A stretch of 47,458 nt of DNA from Streptomyces sp. SM11 (GTDB taxonomy: Bacteria; Actinomycetota; Actinomycetes; Streptomycetales; Streptomycetaceae). The number at the start of each line of letters is the position of its first letter. Within the stretch, counting starts at the first letter, position 1. The notes beneath the pieces were generated by a model, which did not search any database, was not told the DNA's origin, and saw only the letters and a list, made by a program, of their open reading frames with translations. Below are positions 25,007-34,711 of the stretch, piece by piece. Location: assembly GCF_002910905.1 (NCBI RefSeq), contig NZ_NEUE01000162.1, positions 1 through 47,458 of the forward strand, in the 5' to 3' direction. The position numbers were made by a program, and so were the translations under genes.

Positions 25007-26503
25007 ATGGCGGCCCCCGACCCCCACCAGGCGGCCGACCCCGCAGCGGTCAAACGCCACCCCACGCTCTTCCGGGCCATCCGAAAACGGCGGAATCCCC
25101 GGCTGCGCCGGACGGACATCACGGTCACGGACGACGCCGCGGTCAAGCGGGCCGTGAAGGCCGCCTCGCTGGGTAACGCCATGGAGTGGTTCGACTTCGG
25201 GATCTACTCCTACCTGGCCGTGACGATCGGACAGGTGTTCTTCCCGTCCGGGAACGAAACCACCCAGCTCCTCTCCTCGTTCGCGACCTTCGCGGTGGCC
25301 TTCCTCGTACGGCCGCTCGGCGGCATGTTCTTCGGCCCGATGGGCGACAAGGTCGGCCGCAAGAAGGTCCTCGCGCTGACGATGATCCTGATGGCGGTCG
25401 GCACCTTCGCGATCGGCCTGATCCCCTCGCACGACACGATCGGCGTCTGGGCCGCGGTCCTGCTGATCTTCTTCCGGATGCTCCAGGGCTTCTCCACGGG
25501 CGGCGAGTACGGCGGCGCCTCGACGTTCATCGCCGAGTACGCCCCCGACAAGCGGCGCGGCTTCTTCGGCAGCTTCCTGGAGTTCGGCACCCTGGCCGGC
25601 TACGTCGGCGCGGCGGGCCTCGTAACGGCCCTGTACGCCCTCCTGACCGACGCGCAGATGGAAACCTGGGGGTGGAGGATCCCGTTCCTCGTCGCGGGCC
25701 CGCTCGGCCTGGTCGGCCTCTACCTGCGACTGCGCCTGGACGAGACCCCGGCCTTCCAGAAACTGGAGGGCGGCACCGCGCACGCGAGCGAGGCGGCGGA
25801 CGGCGTCGAGTCCACGGCCAAGGGCGACCTCGCGAAGATCTTCCGGCAGCACTGGCGGACGCTGATCCTCTGCATCTGCCTGGTCGGGGCGTACAACATC
25901 ACCGACTACATGCTGCTGTCGTACATGCCGACGTACCTCTCCGACGAGCTCGGCTACAGCGAGACGCACGGCCTGCTGATCCTGCTGGCGGTGATGCTGT
26001 TCCTGATGACGATCATCAGCCAGATCGGCAGGGCCTCCGACCACTTCGGCCGCAAGCCGCTGCTGATGACCGGGATGCTGGGCTTCCTCCTCCTCTCGCT
26101 CCCGGCGTTCCTCCTCATCCGGGTGGACGGCATCCTCCCGATCACGGTCGGCATGCTGCTGCTGGGCCTCTCCCTGGTCTGCATGCTCGGCACGATGTCG
26201 GCGGCGCTGCCGGCCCTGTTCCCGACGAACGTCCGCTACGGGTCCCTGTCGGTCGGCTACAACCTCTCCGCGTCGCTCTTCGGCGGCACGACCCCGCTGG
26301 TGATCACGGCCCTGATCAGCTGGACCGGCTCCAACCTGATGCCCGCGTACTACGCGATGGCGGCGGCCCTGGTCGGCGTGATCGCGGTCGCCTGCATGAA
26401 GGAGACCGCCCAGAAGCCGCTGATCGGCTCCCCGCCGTCGGTCGAGACGGAGGAGGAGGCGGCGGAACTGGTGCAGGCGCAGGCGCCGGAGCCGAAGTTC
26501 TGA
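25007..26503 (+). CDS. proP: MFS metabolite:H+ symporter, ProP-like (glycine betaine/proline)
   Basis: 498-residue twelve-helix transporter of the metabolite:H+ symporter subfamily. Signatures: SLGNAMEWFDFGIYSYLA, GDKVGRKKVL (the MFS A-loop), RMLQGFSTGGEYGGAS and EYAPDKRRGFFGSF, and the second A-loop GRASDHFGRKP. The N-terminal ~40 residues are basic and cytoplasmic, longer than in E. coli ProP; the C-terminus is short and lacks the ProP coiled coil, so osmosensing would differ. The substrate is inferred from subfamily only. An aggaaagga site precedes ATG 25007. Confidence 0.85.
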   Translation: MAAPDPHQAADPAAVKRHPTLFRAIRKRRNPRLRRTDITVTDDAAVKRAVKAASLGNAMEWFDFGIYSYLAVTIGQVFFPSGNETTQLLSSFATFAVAFLVRPLGGMFFGPMGDKVGRKKVLALTMILMAVGTFAIGLIPSHDTIGVWAAVLLIFFRMLQGFSTGGEYGGASTFIAEYAPDKRRGFFGSFLEFGTLAGYVGAAGLVTALYALLTDAQMETWGWRIPFLVAGPLGLVGLYLRLRLDETPAFQKLEGGTAHASEAADGVESTAKGDLAKIFRQHWRTLILCICLVGAYNITDYMLLSYMPTYLSDELGYSETHGLLILLAVMLFLMTIISQIGRASDHFGRKPLLMTGMLGFLLLSLPAFLLIRVDGILPITVGMLLLGLSLVCMLGTMSAALPALFPTNVRYGSLSVGYNLSASLFGGTTPLVITALISWTGSNLMPAYYAMAAALVGVIAVACMKETAQKPLIGSPPSVETEEEAAELVQAQAPEPKF

Positions 26504-26619
26504 GCCGCTCCCTTCAGGCTTGTGTGCCCCATCCGGATTTCGGACGTGACCATCCGATAAACGGTTCGTTACTCCGTACGAGGCTGCGAACGGGCGGCCG
26601 GAGACGGAGGGGGAACTGC

Positions 26620-27279
26620 ATGGGGAACAGCCCGTACACGCGTGAGCGGCTGGCAGAGGCGGCCTTGTCGTCGCGGACACTCTCGGAGGCGCTGACGAAA
26701 CTGGGGGTGGATCCGAAGAGTTCGACGCGGCGGTACCTGCTCGATCGCATGCGGAAACTCGGCGTGGACACTCGCCACTTCGAGAGAGAAGGCGTGCGCT
26801 GGACGGAGGAAGTGCTTCAGGCGGCGGTCGCGTCTTCGACCACCATGTGCGAAGTGCTGCGGCGCCTCGGGCTTGAGGTGGTCGGCGGCCAGCACACCCA
26901 CATCAGCCGCCGCGTGAAGGCTCTGGGGATCGACACGTCGCACTTCTCGGCACCGGCGAGGACCGGCGCCGTACGTCGTCGGCGTCCGGAGGAACTGCTG
27001 GTCGACCAGAGTCAGAACCTCGCACGCCGCATACCCGGCGAGCAGCTCAAGCGGGCCATGATCGCGCTGGGCGCCACCGAACGGTGCGCCCTCTGCGGCA
27101 CAGGGCGGACATGGCGGGACCGGCCGCTGCCACTTGAGGTCGATCACATCGACGGCAACTGGCGGAACAATCAACCACAGAACCTTCGGCTTCTCTGCCC
27201 CAACTGCCACTCGACGACCGACACGTATCGCGGCCGTGGCAAGGGGCGTCGCATCCCGGCCCGGGGTGAGGCCCGATGA
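26620..27279 (+). CDS. HNH endonuclease with duplicated N-terminal HTH-like modules (first of pair)
   Basis: 219-residue predicted DNA-binding nuclease. Residues ~6-55 (YTRERLAEAA, LGVDTRHF) and ~60-108 (LQAAVASSTTMCEVLRRLGL, ALGIDTSHF) are two copies of a ~50-residue helix-turn-helix-like module that ends in LGxDTxHF. The C-terminal HNH domain has a zinc knuckle CALCG, then LPLEVDHIDGNWRNNQPQNL and LLCPNCHS. Strong ggaggggga site before ATG 26620. It overlaps the next HNH gene in atga, so both are co-translated. Such proteins act as site-specific nickases or homing-type endonucleases in some contexts; the target here is unknown. Confidence 0.88.
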   Translation: MGNSPYTRERLAEAALSSRTLSEALTKLGVDPKSSTRRYLLDRMRKLGVDTRHFEREGVRWTEEVLQAAVASSTTMCEVLRRLGLEVVGGQHTHISRRVKALGIDTSHFSAPARTGAVRRRRPEELLVDQSQNLARRIPGEQLKRAMIALGATERCALCGTGRTWRDRPLPLEVDHIDGNWRNNQPQNLRLLCPNCHSTTDTYRGRGKGRRIPARGEAR

Positions 27280-27938
27280 GCCCCCGCAGTGGCTACACAC
27301 GGGAGCGGCTGGCCGAGGCAGCCCGCCAGTGCGCCGACATCGAAGAGGTCATTGCCTTTCTGGGTACCCGCCCCTACGGCAGGCTCAGCCGCTACCTGTT
27401 CGCTCGCTTCAAGCATTTCGGGATCGACGTGTCCCACTTTTCACGGCGCGCCTACCGCAGAGCCGGAGATCGCCCCTCCACCGCAGAACTCGCAGAGGTC
27501 GTCGCCGCTGCCGTTTCCATCGCAGACACCCTCAGGCGACTGGGCCGGGCGGACACCACAAGCCAACGGCAGCACTTACGCACGTGGATCGCCGCAGACG
27601 GACTCACCACCTCGCACTTTCTGGGGCAAGGACACCAGCGAGGGCACGCCGGGCCCACCTCTCTCAGGACCGCTGAACAGATCCTGGTGAAACACGAGGG
27701 CAGACGCCGCACGAAAACGGCGCTGTTGCGCCGGGCGCTCCGGGAAGTCGGCCTCGCGGAGGAGTGCGCCGGGTGCGGAACCCCCGCTGTCTGGATGGGC
27801 AGACCCATGACGCTGGAGGTAGATCACATCAACGGTGACTGGAGCGACGACCGCAGGGAGAATCTCCAGCTCCTGTGCCCGAACTGCCATGCGGTGACCC
27901 GCACCTGGTGCAGAGGAGGCGGCGTCGCGAAGCCCTGA
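27276..27938 (+). CDS. HNH endonuclease (second of pair)
   Basis: 220-residue paralogue of the upstream gene, starting in the overlapping atga. It shares the opening GYTRERLAEAA and the module ends FGIDVSHF and DGLTTSHF, and the HNH domain CAGCG, LEVDHINGDWSDDRRENLQL and LLCPNCHA. The first module has diverged (QCADIEEVIAFLG). HNH residues are complete, so it should be active. The pair lies directly before tRNA-Leu, with 62 nt between the stop and the tRNA. Confidence 0.88.
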   Translation: MSPRSGYTRERLAEAARQCADIEEVIAFLGTRPYGRLSRYLFARFKHFGIDVSHFSRRAYRRAGDRPSTAELAEVVAAAVSIADTLRRLGRADTTSQRQHLRTWIAADGLTTSHFLGQGHQRGHAGPTSLRTAEQILVKHEGRRRTKTALLRRALREVGLAEECAGCGTPAVWMGRPMTLEVDHINGDWSDDRRENLQLLCPNCHAVTRTWCRGGGVAKP

Positions 27939-28000
27939 GACTCTCTCCCGCATACCCCCCACACTCCCATCGCAGAGGGCAGTAAGCTGAGATCTGCTGC

Positions 28001-28084
28001 GCGGCCGTGGCCAAACTGGTATCGGCGGGTGTTTTAGGGGCATCTGGGAGAAATCCTGTGTGGGTTCGAATCCCACCGGCCGCA
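28001..28084 (+). tRNA. tRNA-Leu, anticodon UAG
   Basis: 84-nt class II tRNA. Acceptor arms gcggccg and cggccgc pair perfectly. D stem gcc/ggc; anticodon stem ggtgt/gcatc (28028-28032 with 28040-28044) around loop tttaggg, giving anticodon TAG at 28035-28037. A long variable arm (tgggag, aatcctgtg) and T arm tgggttcgaatccca follow. It reads CUA and, by wobble, CUG codons. No CCA is encoded; the base after the acceptor is the discriminator A. Confidence 0.95.
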
Positions 28085-28091
28085 CGCCCAC

Positions 28092-28127
28092 GAGAAAGGG
28101 CCGTCCCGATCGGGACGGCCCTTTCTC
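28092..28127. terminator. Bidirectional terminator after tRNA-Leu and rdgB
   Basis: Perfect 36-nt palindrome (17-bp stem, gagaaagggccgtcccg with its complement). It lies 7 nt after the tRNA and 6 nt before the rdgB stop on the other strand. Confidence 0.9.
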
Positions 28128-28133
28128 CACTCC

Positions 28134-28736
28134 TCACCCCACCAACTCCCCCACCACCGGCACCAACGCCCGGAACGCCTTCCCCCGGTGGCTGATCGCG
28201 TTCTTCTCCGCCGGGGTCAGCTCCGCGCACGTGCGGGTCTCCCCCTCCGGCTGGAGGATCGGGTCGTAGCCGAAGCCGTTCGTACCGGACGGGGTGTGGC
28301 GCAGGGTGCCTTTCAGGTGGCCCTCGACCACGCGTTCCGTGCCGTCGGGGAGGGCCAGGGCCGCGGCGCAGGCGAAGTGGGCGCCGCGGTGTTCGTCGGC
28401 GATGTCGCCGAGCTGGGCCAGGAGCAGGTTCAGGTTGGCCTGGTCGTCGCCGTGGGTGCCGGACCAGCGGGCCGAGAGGATGCCGGGGGCGCCGCCGAGG
28501 ACGTCCACGCAGAGGCCGGAGTCGTCGGCGACGGCGGGGAGGCCGGTGGCGCGGGCCAGGGCGTGGGCCTTGAGGAGCGCGTTCTCGGCGAAGGTGACGC
28601 CGGTTTCCCTGACGTCGGGGATGTCGGGGTACGCGTCCGCGCCGACGAGGTCGAGGTCGAGTCCCGCGTCGGCGAGGATGGCGTGGAGTTCGGTGATTTT
28701 CCCGGCGTTGCGGGTAGCGAGGATCAGGCGCTTCAT
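28134..28736 (-). CDS. rdgB: XTP/dITP diphosphatase (non-canonical purine NTP pyrophosphatase)
   Basis: 200-residue HAM1/RdgB protein that removes deaminated purine nucleotides (ITP, XTP) from the pool. Signature residues: LILATRNAGKITEL, TFAENALLKAHA, VADDSGLCVDVLGGAPGI, GTNGFGYDPI and AELTPAEKNAISHRGKA. All nucleotide- and metal-binding motifs are present and length matches the family. It follows rph in the same direction with a small lipoprotein gene between them, as in many actinobacteria where rph and rdgB are neighbours. Confidence 0.95.
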   Translation of the reverse strand: MKRLILATRNAGKITELHAILADAGLDLDLVGADAYPDIPDVRETGVTFAENALLKAHALARATGLPAVADDSGLCVDVLGGAPGILSARWSGTHGDDQANLNLLLAQLGDIADEHRGAHFACAAALALPDGTERVVEGHLKGTLRHTPSGTNGFGYDPILQPEGETRTCAELTPAEKNAISHRGKAFRALVPVVGELVG

Positions 28737-28809
28737 GGGGCGATTATCGCCGCAGGGGTGTCGGGCGGGGTGGGCCGGTCGCGCCTCCGGCTCACCCCGC
28801 GCCCGCGTA

Positions 28810-29199
28810 CTACGGGCTGCAGACCTTGCCGATCTCCGTCGCCGCGTCCGTCACCGGGGTGATGTCGGGGGTGGCGTCGCCGCCCTCGATGGACCTGCGG
28901 ACGCTGGTGACGCCGGCCTGGAGGTCGTCGACGGCCTTGGAGAGGTCGGCGTCGTCCGTGGTGTCGTCGAGCTTCTTCAGCTCGCGGTCGATCTCGTCCA
29001 GCGACTCGGAGGCCTGGGTGACGTCCTCGGAGGCGTTGGAGACCGCCTGCTGGAGGTTGCCGACGCTGGTGGCGATGGCGTCGGCGGTGCGGACGCAGTC
29101 GAGCGCCTTGTCGAGGCCGGCGCAGCCCACGGCCGTGGTCAGCGTCAGCAGGGTGGCGGCGGTGGCGAGTGCGAGGCGTTGGTGGCGGCGCGAAGCCAT
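28810..29199 (-). CDS. Small helical lipoprotein
   Basis: 129 residues: a short basic N-terminus, hydrophobic segment LALATAATLLTLTTA and lipobox AVGC, then an almost entirely helical mature region with heptad-like pattern (SNASEDVTQASESLDEIDRE, LKKLDDTTDDADLSKAVDDL), probably a coiled coil. Two further Cys (DCVRTADA and the C-terminal KVCSP) may form a disulfide. It resembles small secreted Streptomyces proteins of unknown function. ATG 29199 is chosen; the longer frame to 29241 would add a non-signal basic stretch. ggagg is close upstream. Confidence 0.8.
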   Translation of the reverse strand: MASRRHQRLALATAATLLTLTTAVGCAGLDKALDCVRTADAIATSVGNLQQAVSNASEDVTQASESLDEIDRELKKLDDTTDDADLSKAVDDLQAGVTSVRRSIEGGDATPDITPVTDAATEIGKVCSP

Positions 29200-29322
29200 G
29201 GTGCGGTCCCTCCCCGGGGGTCGATACGTGGACGGACGCACGGTTCGACCCGTGCGTCCGTATCCGTAACGACGCTGTGTGGTGCGTATTTGGTTGCTTC
29301 TTTACCCGGGGAGGGTGGGTCG

Positions 29323-30060
29323 CTAAGCGTCCTGGGTGCTGGCGAGTGCGTCGAGCTGGAGTGCGGCGAGGTCGACGCAGCCGGCGGTGGCGAGGTCGAG
29401 GAGGGCGCCGAGTTCCTTGCGGTCGAAGGGTGCGCCCTCGGCGGTGCCCTGGACCTCGACGAAGCGGCCGTCGCCGGTGCAGACGACGTTCATGTCGGTC
29501 TCGGCGCGGACGTCCTCCTCGTAGCAGAGGTCGAGGAGCGGGGTGCCGTCGACGATGCCGACGCTGATGGCGGCGACGGTGTCGGTGAGCGGCTTGCGGC
29601 CGGCCTTGACGATCTTCTTGCCCTGGGCCCAGGTGACGGCGTCGGCGAGGGCGACGTAGGCGCCGGTGATGGCGGCGGTACGGGTGCCGCCGTCGGCCTG
29701 GAGGACGTCGCAGTCCAGGACGATGGTGTTCTCGCCGAGTGCCTTGTAGTCGATGACGGCGCGCAGGGAGCGGCCGATCAGGCGGCTGATCTCGTGGGTG
29801 CGTCCGCCGATCTTGCCGCGGACGGCTTCGCGGTCGCCGCGGGTGTTGGTGGAGCGGGGCAGCATGGAGTACTCGGCGGTGACCCAGCCTTCGCCGCTGC
29901 CCTTGCGCCAGCGCGGGACGCCTTCGGTGACGGAGGCGGTGCAGAAGACTTTGGTGTCGCCGAAGGAGATGAGGACTGAGCCCTCGGCGTGCTTGCTCCA
30001 GCCGCGTTCGATGGTGACGGGGCGGAGCTGTTCGGGGGTGCGGCCGTCGATGCGAGACAT
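29323..30060 (-). CDS. rph: Ribonuclease PH
   Basis: 245-residue phosphorolytic 3'-5' exoribonuclease that trims tRNA 3' ends. Motifs: [90 protein letters not shown] and GTAEGAPF. Complete against the family. Orientation and proximity to rdgB match actinobacterial rph-rdgB order. Confidence 0.97.
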   Translation of the reverse strand: MSRIDGRTPEQLRPVTIERGWSKHAEGSVLISFGDTKVFCTASVTEGVPRWRKGSGEGWVTAEYSMLPRSTNTRGDREAVRGKIGGRTHEISRLIGRSLRAVIDYKALGENTIVLDCDVLQADGGTRTAAITGAYVALADAVTWAQGKKIVKAGRKPLTDTVAAISVGIVDGTPLLDLCYEEDVRAETDMNVVCTGDGRFVEVQGTAEGAPFDRKELGALLDLATAGCVDLAALQLDALASTQDA

Positions 30061-30145
30061 GGGTCCGACCTTATCCGCTGGCGGGGGTGGCTCCGTTCGG
30101 GTGCGGTGGGCGCCGTGGTGGGCCGCGTACCCGGAGCCGTCCGGG

Positions 30146-30187
30146 CACGGCACGGCCCCGTCCACCGGTGGACGGGGCCGTGCCGTG
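30146..30187. terminator. Strong stem-loop terminator after nagF
   Basis: Perfect 42-nt palindrome (21-bp arms meeting at ccaccggtgg) located between the EIIB gene and rph, both leftward. Confidence 0.9.
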
Positions 30188-30207
30188 TCCGGCGTGGGGT
30201 CAGCCGG

Positions 30208-30441
30208 TCACATCATGTCTTCGATGTCGGCGGCGATGGGGTCCGCGTCGGTGCCGATGACGACCTGGATCGCGGTGCCCATCTTGACGACGCCGTGGGC
30301 GCCGGCGGCCTTGAGGGCGGCTTCGTCGACCTTGCTGGCGTCGTGGACCTCGGTGCGAAGGCGGGTGATGCAGCCTTCGATCTCGTCGATGTTGTCGATA
30401 CCGCCGAGCCCGGCGACGATCTTCTCAGCCTTGGTGGCCAT
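30208..30441 (-). CDS. nagF: PTS EIIB component, GlcNAc/glucose family
   Basis: 77-residue free-standing EIIB domain of the glucose/N-acetylglucosamine phosphotransferase family. The phosphocysteine lies in NIDEIEGCITRLR, followed by the typical VKMGTAIQVVIGTDADPIA. In S. coelicolor the orthologous arrangement nagF-nagE1-nagE2 supports GlcNAc uptake, with EIIA (Crr), HPr and EI encoded elsewhere. The gene is divergent from the EIIC gene and shares a region with one dre operator, so DasR control of both is expected. ATG 30441 matches the family start. Confidence 0.9.
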   Translation of the reverse strand: MATKAEKIVAGLGGIDNIDEIEGCITRLRTEVHDASKVDEAALKAAGAHGVVKMGTAIQVVIGTDADPIAADIEDMM

Positions 30442-30602
30442 GTCCTTCTCCCTGGTTTCGCGCGCAGACGGCCGCCCGCTGCGGGTCCGTTTCGTCACGG
30501 TAACGCACGGTTGGCCCAACTTCACGGGCAGGCAACCGGACAATCCCGAAAGATGACGATCACCGGCGCCCTGCCTTCGGGACGGACCCCGGACCGTGAC
30601 GC

Positions 30603-30620
30603 AACTGGTCTACACCAGTT
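30603..30620. promoter_or_regulatory. DasR operator (dre) upstream of nagE1/nagF
   Basis: AACTGGTCTACACCAGTT is a near-perfect inverted repeat that matches the DasR responsive element (core TGGTCTAGACCA) with one central mismatch. It lies 42 nt before the EIIC start and within the divergent region to nagF. DasR is released by GlcN-6-phosphate. Confidence 0.88.
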
Positions 30621-30661
30621 TGCAACGACCGCCAAACGTGAAGTGTTCCGGGAGGACGCCC

Positions 30662-31921
30662 ATGAGTTCGAGCGCCGCTGCGGCACCGCAGCAAAAATGG
30701 TGGAACGGACCGGTCCAGGGCCTGCAGAAGGTCGGGCGGAGTCTTCAGCTCCCGGTGGCCGTCCTTCCCGCCGCCGGTCTGCTCGTCAGCCTCGGCAACC
30801 TGTTCAGTTCCTACCTCGACGGCGCGTTCTGGGACAAGACCTCCAAGGTACTGCTCAACGGCGGCACCGCGATCCTCGACGGCCAACTCGGTCTGCCGCT
30901 GCTGTTCTGTATCGGGGTCGCGATCGGTTTCGCGAAGAAGGCGGACGGCTCCACCGCGCTGGCGGCCGTGGTGGGCTTCCTGGTCTACCGCGGCGTACTG
31001 ACCGCCTTCCCGATGGACGGCACCGTGACGGAGGAGACGCCGGACGGGGAACCGCAGAACCCCGGCGTCCTCGGCGGCATCCTCATCGGCCTGCTGACCG
31101 CCGTGGTCTGGCAGCGGTTCCACCGGACCAAGCTGGTGGACTGGCTCGGCTTCTTCAACGGCCGGCGCCTGGTGCCGATCCTGATGGCGTTCCTCTGCGT
31201 GATCCTCGGCGTCCTGTTCGGGCTGCTGTGGCAGCCGGTGGGTGACGGACTGACCTGGTTCTCCAAGCAGCTGATCGATCTCGGCTCGTGGGGCGCGGCG
31301 ATCTTCGGTTTCGCAAACCGGCTGCTGATCCCGATCGGCATGCATCAGTTCCTGAACACGTTCTTCTGGTTCCAGGCGGGTGAGTTCACCGGGGCCGACG
31401 GCGCGACCGTCCAGGGGGACATCTCCCGGTTCTTCGCCGAGGACCCGACGGCCGGCCAGTTCACCTCGGGCTTCTTCCCGATCATGATGTTCGGGCTGCC
31501 CGCCGCGGCCCTGGCCATCACCCACACCGCGCGGCCCGAGCGCCGCAAGGAAGTGGCGGGCCTGATGGTCTCGGTGGCACTGACCTCGTTCGTCACCGGT
31601 GTGACCGAGCCGATCGAGTTCTCGTTCATGTTCGTCGCACCGCTGCTGTACGGCGTGCACGCGGTGCTCACCGGGGCCTCGATGGGCATCACCTGGCTGC
31701 TCGGAGTGCATGCGGGATTCAGCTTCTCGGCCGGGTTGATCGACTACGTCGTCAACTGGCATCTGGATACGAAACCCTGGCTGATCATCCCGATCGGCGC
31801 GTGCTTCGCGGTGATCTACTACGTGGTCTTCCGCTTCGCGATCACCAAGTTCGACCTCAAGACACCGGGGCGTGAACCGGAGGAGATCGAGAAGGAGATC
31901 GAGAAGGACCTCACCAAGTAG
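30662..31921 (+). CDS. nagE1: PTS EIIC transporter, N-acetylglucosamine family (NagE1-like)
   Basis: 419-residue membrane permease. The opening WWNGPVQGLQKVGRSLQLPVAVLPAAGLL and the segment IGFAKKADGSTALAAVVGFLVY are hallmarks of glucose/GlcNAc EIIC. The core has GRRLVPILM, NRLLIPIGMHQFLN, FPIMMFGLPAAALA and the invariant TEPIEFSFMF motif. No EIIB or EIIA domain is fused, in keeping with separate components in Streptomyces. ggagg lies upstream of ATG 30662. DasR (dre) control is expected. Confidence 0.92.
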   Translation: MSSSAAAAPQQKWWNGPVQGLQKVGRSLQLPVAVLPAAGLLVSLGNLFSSYLDGAFWDKTSKVLLNGGTAILDGQLGLPLLFCIGVAIGFAKKADGSTALAAVVGFLVYRGVLTAFPMDGTVTEETPDGEPQNPGVLGGILIGLLTAVVWQRFHRTKLVDWLGFFNGRRLVPILMAFLCVILGVLFGLLWQPVGDGLTWFSKQLIDLGSWGAAIFGFANRLLIPIGMHQFLNTFFWFQAGEFTGADGATVQGDISRFFAEDPTAGQFTSGFFPIMMFGLPAAALAITHTARPERRKEVAGLMVSVALTSFVTGVTEPIEFSFMFVAPLLYGVHAVLTGASMGITWLLGVHAGFSFSAGLIDYVVNWHLDTKPWLIIPIGACFAVIYYVVFRFAITKFDLKTPGREPEEIEKEIEKDLTK

Positions 31922-31973
31922 CGGGGAGCAGCAGGACGGCGGGGCTTCCGGGCCCGCCGCACCGGGCTCGCGC

Positions 31974-32004
31974 AAGGCCCTCGGACCATCGGTCCGGGGG
32001 CCTT
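31974..32004. terminator. Terminator after nagE1
   Basis: Arms aaggccctcggacc (31974-31987) and ggtccgggggcctt (31991-32004) pair with one mismatch around a 3-nt loop, in the gap between nagE1 and nagE2. The second gene therefore has its own promoter. Confidence 0.8.
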
Positions 32005-32088
32005 CAGCATGTCACCGAACGTGCCGGATCTGCTACTGCGAATAAGTAGGGAATTGCAGGTTCCTTATCTAACCCTCACCGTGCTAAA

Positions 32089-32121
32089 ACTGGTCTACAC
32101 CACTGAGTGGTCCAGACCACG
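32089..32121. promoter_or_regulatory. Two adjacent DasR operators upstream of nagE2
   Basis: ACTGGTCTACACCACT (32089-32104) and AGTGGTCCAGACCACG (32106-32121) are both dre-type inverted repeats, separated by one base. They lie ~80-110 nt before the nagE2 start. The double site contrasts with the single one at nagE1 and suggests tighter control. Confidence 0.88.
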
Positions 32122-32200
32122 GCTGTCTGCCGCCGTCTGCCGAGTCGCCGCCTCCCCGCATCCACCATCTGGGCGGCACCGTGTCCCATGGAGGAAGTTG

Positions 32201-33463
<1,263 letters not shown>

Positions 33464-33503
33464 GGCCCCCCATTGCCGGTGGGTCCAAGCCTCCGCCACG
33501 CCC

Positions 33504-33561
33504 GTACGACGCGGCCCCCGTTTCCCGAAGATGTCTTTCGGGGGCGGGGGCTTCGTCGTAC
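33504..33561. terminator. Long stem-loop terminator after nagE2
   Basis: Outer arms gtacgacg (33504-33511) and cgtcgtac (33554-33561) enclose an inner ccccc/ggggg pairing (cggcccccg against cgggggcgggg). Positioned 40 nt after the nagE2 stop. Confidence 0.7.
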
Positions 33562-33643
33562 CTGCCGCAGGTCGCGTCACACCTGGCGTACGGATACGGG
33601 TACGGGCAGGCGGTAGATCTGGCGGGAACCGCCCCCTCCGGTC

Positions 33644-33709
33644 GACCTGGGACGCCAGTGCCAGGAAGCCGTCGAGATCGCCCTGCCGGGCGGGTCTGAT
33701 CGTGATCAT
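33644..33709 (-). pseudogene. N-terminal remnant of a GNAT acetyltransferase
   Basis: From ATG 33709 the frame reads MITIRPARQGDLDGFLALA followed by SQV, the classic first strand and helix of GNAT N-acetyltransferases. After about 22 codons the similarity stops and no acetyl-CoA-binding motif follows, the rest being replaced by terminator-like sequence. It sits 44 nt after the stop of the MBL gene in the same direction, so it was probably once the next gene in that operon. Confidence 0.55.
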
Positions 33710-33752
33710 CCCGGGAGTCTCGCAGCGCGGGCCACGGCTCGGCGGCCTGCTC

Positions 33753-34505
33753 TCAGAACTCGTACACCGCTCCCGGGGCGGCCAGTTCGACCGGACCCGG
33801 GTAGACCGCACGGGCGTCGGCGGCGTTGCGGTCGGCGTCGGTCCACGGCGGGATGTGGGTGAGGACGAGCCGGCGCGCTCCGGCGCGGGCCGCCGCCTCG
33901 CCGGCCTCTCGGCCGTTGAGGTGCAGGTCGGGGATGTCTTCCTTGCCGTCGACGAACGACGCCTCGCAGAGGAACAGGTCCGCGTCCCGGGCGAGGTCCT
34001 CCAGCGCATCGCAGGTCCCCGTGTCGCCGGAGTAGGCGAGGGCGGAGCCGCCGTGCTCCACCCGGATGCCGAAGGTGTCGACGGGGTGGCGGAGCTTCGC
34101 CGTACGGACCGAGAAGGGGCCGATCTCGAAGGCTCCCGACGAGAGGGTGTGGAAGTCGAAGACCTCGCTCATCGCCCGGTCGGAGGGGGTGTCGCCGTGG
34201 GCGGCGGTCAGCCGCTGCTCGGTGCCCCCGGGGCCGTAGACCGGGAGGGGGACGGGGCGGGCGCCGTCGTGCCGGTAGTAGCGCACGACGAAATACGCGC
34301 ACATGTCGATGCAGTGGTCGGCGTGCAGATGGCTGAGGAAGATCGCGTCGAGGTCGTAGAGACCGACGTGGCGCTGCAGCTCGCCGAGGGCGCCGTTGCC
34401 CATGTCGAGGAGCAGCCGGAAGCCGTCGGCCTCTACGAGGTAGCTCGAGCATGCCGAACCCGTGGACGGGAACGAGCCGGAGCAGCCGACGACGGTGAGC
34501 TTCAT
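33753..34505 (-). CDS. MBL-fold metallohydrolase, Rv1339-like (cyclic nucleotide phosphodiesterase family)
   Basis: 250-residue metallo-beta-lactamase-fold enzyme. It begins MKLTVVGCSGSFPSTGSACS, typical of the Rv1339/SCO-type family, and carries the metal motif SHLHADHCID, GNGALG, the GDTG motif (AYSGDTGTCD) and CEASF plus a late His in VLTHIPPW. Members of this family in mycobacteria degrade cAMP; other MBL relatives act on tRNA, so the substrate is inferred. It lies near cysM-cysO and rph-rdgB, as the mycobacterial orthologue does. ATG 34505 is the family start. Confidence 0.88.
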   Translation of the reverse strand: MKLTVVGCSGSFPSTGSACSSYLVEADGFRLLLDMGNGALGELQRHVGLYDLDAIFLSHLHADHCIDMCAYFVVRYYRHDGARPVPLPVYGPGGTEQRLTAAHGDTPSDRAMSEVFDFHTLSSGAFEIGPFSVRTAKLRHPVDTFGIRVEHGGSALAYSGDTGTCDALEDLARDADLFLCEASFVDGKEDIPDLHLNGREAGEAAARAGARRLVLTHIPPWTDADRNAADARAVYPGPVELAAPGAVYEF

Positions 34506-34711
34506 GGAGCGTGAACCTCCGAGACGTGGGAACGGGGAGGGTTCGTGCGATTCCGCCGGAGCTTCGTACGGTTCCTGCGGGACGGGTTCTGCGGTTTGTC
34601 GAGCGTAAGGCGCGAAACTCCGCGTCGCTCCTCCGCTGCCCTCCGTTGTGGGGGAACTCACCTGCTCTGTCACCGGTTCGATGGAAGCGCGCCCACCGGT
34701 ACGGTCGGTGG

